Shown here in pieces: positions 59,679 through 64,000 of a stretch of DNA of 64,000 bases (positions are counted from its first letter, which is position 1; every line of letters starts with the position of its first letter). Where the stretch lies: positions 67,124,672 to 67,188,671 of the forward strand of contig NC_088708.1 of the NCBI RefSeq assembly GCF_963576615.1. Direction: 5' to 3'. The translations under genes were made by a program, and so were the position numbers. The DNA comes from Watersipora subatra. Its lineage: Eukaryota; Bryozoa; Gymnolaemata; Cheilostomatida; Watersiporidae. A model generated the notes under the pieces. The model was not told the DNA's origin. It did no database searches and was given only the letters and a program-made list of their open reading frames with translations.

Positions 59679-60512
59679 ATGCAAAGGAGGGCGCGGAGCG
59701 CAGAGCGCGGCACCGACCAATTGGTCAAAGTACTGGAGTGCCTAGCAATGGCCCCACGAACTGATGCTCCCGGGCCACAGTTCAAGACCCCTCAGTACAA
59801 TGGGATCGGCGACATGGAGTATTTCATCCGCCGGTTCCGAGAGGTGGCGGAGGCCAACCGATGGACGAATGGAACCAGCCTGTTGCATCTGAGAGAGGCA
59901 CTCCAAGAGGATGCCGAGAACTGCGGAGAGGCAGGCGAGGTGGTAGTCATCTTTGAGATGCTCTGGGCTCGGTTCGGTCTCTCTCCTCGACAGGCAAGGA
60001 CTCGGCTAAACAGCCTTCGGAAGACGGTGACCGCCTCGCTACAGGAGCACGCCTGTCAAGTAGAACGCCTAGTTAAGATGGCCTAAGGGGACTTGCCGGT
60101 ACCTTACCAGGCCGATATGGCAAAAGAATTATTTTGCAACTCGCTTAATGACACCAATCTGCATCGGCATCTGCTGGCTGTGCCCACGGTGACCTTAACA
60201 GACGCTGTGCAAGCAGGCACGGAATTTTTGCAGATTCGGCCGGAAAGGAAGAACCAGCCGAAGGTGCGAAGCATCGAGGAGCCCGCCAGAGACCAGGCTG
60301 CAGTGTTTCAGGATGCCACGCTGGACCAACTCACTCAATCGGTCCAACTTCTCACCCGGCAAGTACAGAAGATTACGGAGGAACACACACCGCGTGAAGA
60401 TGTTCCCATAAAGCGACCCCTGCAATGTTGGGGGTGTGGGAAGATACGGCACGTCCGAAAGGGGTGCCCTCGGAGTAGATCCGCTGTTCCGGAAAATGGG
60501 AAGGGGCCGTAG
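59679..60512 (+). pseudogene. Gag of the Gypsy-type element, one in-frame stop
   Basis: A single frame of about 277 codons broken only by TAA at 60084-60086. The N-terminal half holds the retrotransposon gag domain (FIRRFREVAEANRW, LWARFGLSPRQART). The second half has LFCNSLNDTNLHRHLL and ends in a zinc knuckle CWGCGKIRHVRKGC (CX2CX4HX4C). Either a nonsense mutation or a site of programmed readthrough; the former is simpler. Confidence 0.8.
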
Positions 60513-61023
60513 CAGTAGGGCCAACTACTGCCTGCACCATGGCCCTGAAGTCTCCACCACTCGGCAAATACCAGCAGGCGAGACCCGGCCACTCCGGTCG
60601 GGCCTCAGCCCCTAGAAGCCGACAGGAAGAGGGACCAATTCCAGGACAGCGAAGACAGGACAGGCAGGGTCGTGCTGTGCCACCCTCATGGCCAGACCAA
60701 TCCGGACTTGTCCCTCTTTGGAACTACTGCGAGTCTTTGGAAGGATTGGACCCAACTCCTGTTCACAAAGAAAAAGAGACGGACCCCGGTGCCCCCAGAC
60801 ACCGAGGAGGTCGAAAACCGAGGAACCCAGGGAGACAGGAGAAGCAGCTAGCCAAACCTGCTGGTATCCCTGCAACCCGGTGAAAAGACACAAGAACAAG
60901 TTCCCACTTGAGAAACCTTGGACGCCCCTGTAGGGCGGATCAAAGGAAGGGACCCCCTTCGCCCGATGAGAAGCCTGCCTTAAAGATGGCAGGGCTCACC
61001 CCAGTGAAGCACCAGAACCCTCC

Positions 61024-61545
61024 TTGCGGATATCTCAGGGCTCGGGCCCAGGAGTATCCGGACCTGTGGCAGGTACCTGTAATGGCGCCGAGCTGATCAG
61101 AGCCCGGGCACTGAGCCGGCCTCACTCCACGAGCTACTTTCTTCCTGGAAAGGTGGAGGGGAAGCCCGTCCAGTTTCTGATTGACACAGGGTGCACCACG
61201 AACCTCCTGAGCAAACAGGTGTTCGATAAGCTCTCTCCGGCTACGAGAAGCTTGTTGGAAGAGAGTGACAGCTACGGTCTCATGGCCGATGGGACCCGGC
61301 TGACATTCTACGGGGTTGTACGCCTGCCAGTACGACTCTGGGATATAAAGACCGAGGAGGTCTTTGTGGTGAGTCAGATAAGCGAAGACACTATCTTAGG
61401 GATGCTCTTCCTGGTGGCTCACCAGTGCGCAATGACCTTCGAGCAGCCCGTCGTGACCATGCGGGGTCGTCCCTTGACCTGCACAGACCGACAGGACTGG
61501 TTGCTCCTAAGTAAAGTTCAAAAGTACCCGCGAGGACAGAGATGA
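61024..61545 (+). CDS. Aspartic protease of the Gypsy-type element
   Basis: An open 173-codon frame that is probably part of a longer pol. The catalytic motif FLIDTGCTTNLLS is at about residues 56-68, with the flap-like YGLMADGTRL and the second hydrophobic motif TILGMLFL (usually ILG.DFL) downstream. It belongs to the retropepsin family and would process Gag-Pol. It lies in a different frame from gag. The start shown is the first Met, not necessarily used. Confidence 0.75.
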   Translation: MRISQGSGPGVSGPVAGTCNGAELIRARALSRPHSTSYFLPGKVEGKPVQFLIDTGCTTNLLSKQVFDKLSPATRSLLEESDSYGLMADGTRLTFYGVVRLPVRLWDIKTEEVFVVSQISEDTILGMLFLVAHQCAMTFEQPVVTMRGRPLTCTDRQDWLLLSKVQKYPRGQR

Positions 61546-62576
61546 CAGTGCCTTGCCGAGTCACCACGGAGAACCACTGCCCGCTCGGATTAATAGAGAG
61601 TTGCCTCGATAGACCACCCTTGGCTGCCAGCTTAAACCGGCCTGAGCCAAAGGGAGGCGTGACAGCTAGATGTCTCAACCTCACGAACCAACCCTATCAC
61701 TTGCGGGCTTCCACCAAGTCTTATCAGTCGCCGCCATCTCCCAAGCCCAGCAGAAAGCCAATCGTAAGGACTGAACGTTTCGTGGACGGACCACTTGGGA
61801 GAAGACACGGGCCGCCATTTCTGCACCCGGAACCTGTAACCTCTGCCAGATCGAGACAAGCACGTGGAGGGTCTGGCAGCATGTCATGCAACACTTCACT
61901 GTCTTTGTGTGCCCCTGCCGATGTCAGCATGTGTCACGCGACCAGCTGATGTCACACAGGAGGACCCCCGGAGGCGGTGAATGCGGAAGCACCATCTACC
62001 TGGTGGACGGACCACGCTGGCAGTCTTTCTTGCACCTCTGCTGATGGCCGGCAGACCTGCCCATGCGAGAGTGTTGGCCCACACTCACCCCACCCGAGAG
62101 GCCGGCCAGGGCCTTGACCATTCGGGCAGAAAACAACTACCCCCGGGAGAAGCCACGACGAGAGAAGCCAGGACGAAAGCAGCCCACATCTAGAGAAGAG
62201 AAGGTTGGACTCGCAGACAGACGGCCTTCCCGCCCCTATAAGGAAAAGGAGAACTTTTCGCCGGTGCCAATCCTACCCACTAGAGCAGACCGACTTCGGA
62301 ACCTGTTGGGAAAGCGGTTTGAGGAGGAGGAGCTTCGGCGACTGCGAAAGGGCCACTGCGACCGGTTACAAGAGGATGGTTGCCGTTGGCATCGGATGGC
62401 CATCCGGGCTCGAGGACTCGTTAGGGGTGCCCGACATTGAGGCCAGGATGCCCTGTTCCTGGACGACACAATCTCCCAGTGGGAAGAAAAGGCTTGAGAG
62501 CACCGGCTCTGGGCCCAAATGTTCTCTCCCTCCGGCGTCAATCGGATGGCCCCCATGGCCAGTCCTGGGGGGAGAG
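61546..62576 (+). other. Internal remnant of pol, no RT or integrase
   Basis: The first part (to about 61710) continues a typical post-protease linker (frame with LIES and ARCLNLTNQP). After that no conserved RT block, RNase H or integrase motif is seen in any frame. The last part (about 62063-62440) is Arg/Glu-rich. An internal deletion of roughly the RT-to-integrase length is inferred. Confidence 0.6.
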
Positions 62577-62986
62577 TGTGAGGGAAACGCATCGCGAGCA
62601 GAGCCGGTGCCAGCGTGACGGCCAAGTGACAGGCCAGGCCAGGCCTCCCCCTCTCGTCTGGAGACTGGGTCAGCGATAAGGCAGAGTGACGCGGGTCACG
62701 TAGCCACCAAACATACTGTGGGAAGCGAAGCCACAAGTGGGCGGAGCCAACAAGAACAAAGCAGATAAAAGAACAGACGCGATGGAGAGGCAGACAGAGC
62801 AGCGCAGCTCCCAGCATACGATAGACACTTTATCCTTGTACTGTGTAATATTTATGTATGTATTGTTATATTAATACAACTATATTTATTATGTAAATAT
62901 ACATTGTATGCTCAGATAACAACTCAGTCTTCGTGATTACTTGGCTTGAGGGAAACCGGGAAAGTGGCACGGTAAAATCCACCACA
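62577..62986 (+). repeat. 3' LTR of the Gypsy-type element
   Basis: 410 bp, aligned without gaps to the 5' LTR. Confidence 0.9.
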
Positions 62987-63058
62987 TATGTATATATAAC
63001 GTATATATATGTATATATATATCTATACATATACATCTTATATCTATACATATATACG

Positions 63059-63095
<37 letters not shown>

Positions 63096-63139
63096 GCATA
63101 GGTATATATAGATATATATGTATAGATATATATATATAC

Positions 63140-63173
<34 letters not shown>

Positions 63174-63222
63174 GTGTATATATATATATATACATATAAA
63201 TCTATATATCTATACATATATA

Positions 63223-63293
<71 letters not shown>

Positions 63294-63361
63294 AGATATA
63301 TATAGATATATATGTATAGATATATATACGTATATATATATACATTATATATATACATATA
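62987..63361. repeat. (TA)n-rich microsatellite
   Basis: Long runs of TA mixed with TATG and TACA units; it continues the TATATG at which the Gypsy element inserted. Confidence 0.95.
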
Positions 63362-63405
63362 TAAAAATTGTTTCCTCACCTCGGTTAACCCATATGGGTT
63401 AAAAC
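63362..63405 (-). mobile_element. LINE-type 3' tail, inverted relative to 58.8 kb
   Basis: The minus strand reads ACCCATATGGGTTAACCGAG, then GTGAGGAAACAATTTTTATA, the same tail as the LINE at 58835-58868. Only about 40 bp are recognisable. It makes an inverted repeat around the Gypsy element and TA array. Confidence 0.7.
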
Positions 63406-63429
63406 TGCTATATAAACGGCAATTGTTGT

Positions 63430-63472
63430 CTGTGTGTGTGTGTGTGGTGTGTGTGTGTGTGTAGTGTGTGTG

Positions 63473-63504
<32 letters not shown>

Positions 63505-63679
63505 TGCGTGTGTGTGTGGTGTGTGTGCGTGCGTGCGTGTGTGCGTGTGTGGTGTGCGCGTGTGGTGTGCGCGTGTGGTGTGCGCGTGTGGTGTGCGCGT
63601 GTGGTGTGCGCGTGTGGTGTGCGCGTGTGGTGTGCGTGTGTGCGTGGGTGTGTGTGTGCGTGTGTGCGTGTGTGTGTCC
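63430..63679. repeat. (TG)n microsatellite with a 13-bp GTGTGGTGTGCGC array
   Basis: TG and TGCG runs flank about seven copies of the 13-bp unit (about 63545-63635). Frames through it are low-complexity artefacts. Confidence 0.95.
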
Positions 63680-64000
63680 GCCTTATAGAGTACCGAACTT
63701 TTCAGACTATTAGCTGCTACTAGGTATTTAGGGCACATTAACAAGAATCTCCTGTTAGTGCGCCTCTATACATAACCTATTCATCGTTTTCAGTTTTCAC
63801 ACACAAATGACGTCATATTCGGTTAGTTATCTCCGCCTCTTTCCAGTGCCCAACGTTACTGTTCCGTTTTAAACAGCAAAGTTGCTGCCGTGTTAAAAAG
63901 CACCGTCCTGAGTTCTGTGGCCTATACAAAGGTGCCCATACAGGTATACAAATGTACTACTCATTAAATAAATTAATGAGTAGTAATTTACATGTAATTA
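63680..64000. other. No recognised feature
   Basis: Unique sequence to the window end; no gene or repeat identified. Confidence 0.35.

Larger units (their letters stand above)
58873..62986 (+). mobile_element. Gypsy-type LTR retrotransposon lacking reverse transcriptase
   Basis: 4114 bp bounded by two ungapped 410-bp LTRs (TGTGAGGG ... CCACCACA), flanked by the 4-bp repeat TATG. It has a primer-site-like TGGCGGCAGCGG directly after the 5' LTR and a purine tract GGGGGGAGAG before the 3' LTR. Internally it encodes gag with a zinc knuckle and an aspartic protease; the pol region after the protease is missing RT, RNase H and integrase. The LTRs differ at 34 of 410 positions. The element is much richer in G and C than the rest of the window. 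Confidence 0.88.

Noticed and set aside
59679..62680. Numerous overlapping frames on both strands
   Set aside because: The segment is GC-rich, so stop codons are scarce; only gag and protease show family motifs.
62866..63402. Tyr/Ile-rich frames on both strands
   Set aside because: Produced by the TA microsatellite.

Overview
The window looks like nuclear DNA of an invertebrate animal. It is AT-rich, genes are split by GT-AG introns, four paralogous SLC16-type transporter genes stand in a row, and the rest is filled with metazoan retrotransposons, DNA transposons and satellites. A lophotrochozoan is a reasonable guess, but nothing in the sequence fixes the phylum.

The core is a head-to-tail array on the minus strand of a ten-coding-exon monocarboxylate-transporter-like gene. 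I spliced four copies by eye: A (13734 to 3562, 524 aa), B (29280 to 20637, 523 aa), D (43652 to 34855, 536 aa) and E (54052 to 46250, 523 aa). Exon sizes and intron phases match in all four and every reading frame is open. Between B and D lies a remnant, C (33141 to 32291), with only the last three coding exons, broken by a stop codon and a frameshift. Each intact copy has a conserved, probably untranslated leader exon upstream. The duplicated blocks also share intron minisatellites, purine tracts and 3' flanks. Residues matching Lys38 and Asp302 of MCT1 are Gln and Gly, so the substrate is probably not that of the classical lactate carriers.

The left edge (1-2760) is a nest of elements: a subterminal-inverted-repeat (Helentron-like) element, the 3' end of a LINE with a restriction-like endonuclease, a solo LTR inside that LINE with a 5-bp target duplication, and a two-unit repeat of 261-bp period. 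One unit of that repeat carries a complete type I hammerhead ribozyme on the minus strand (2348-2393); the other carries a decayed one. The hammerhead element ends in the same 3' tail as the LINE, which suggests that the LINE machinery mobilises it. I regard this as the most interesting part of the window.

Other insertions are a decayed Ty1/copia element (4516-8888) in intron 7 of gene A, primed from the anticodon arm of initiator tRNA-Met; two more copies of the Helentron-like element; two 0.9-kb long-TIR elements in opposite orientations; a 289-bp MITE with a 9-bp target duplication; and a GC-rich Gypsy-type element (58873-62986) with paired 410-bp LTRs, gag and protease but no reverse transcriptase, sitting at the tail of a second LINE fragment. 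Stretches 15.4-18.3 kb, 30.6-32.3 kb, 55.2-58.0 kb and 63.7-64.0 kb hold no gene I can recognise.
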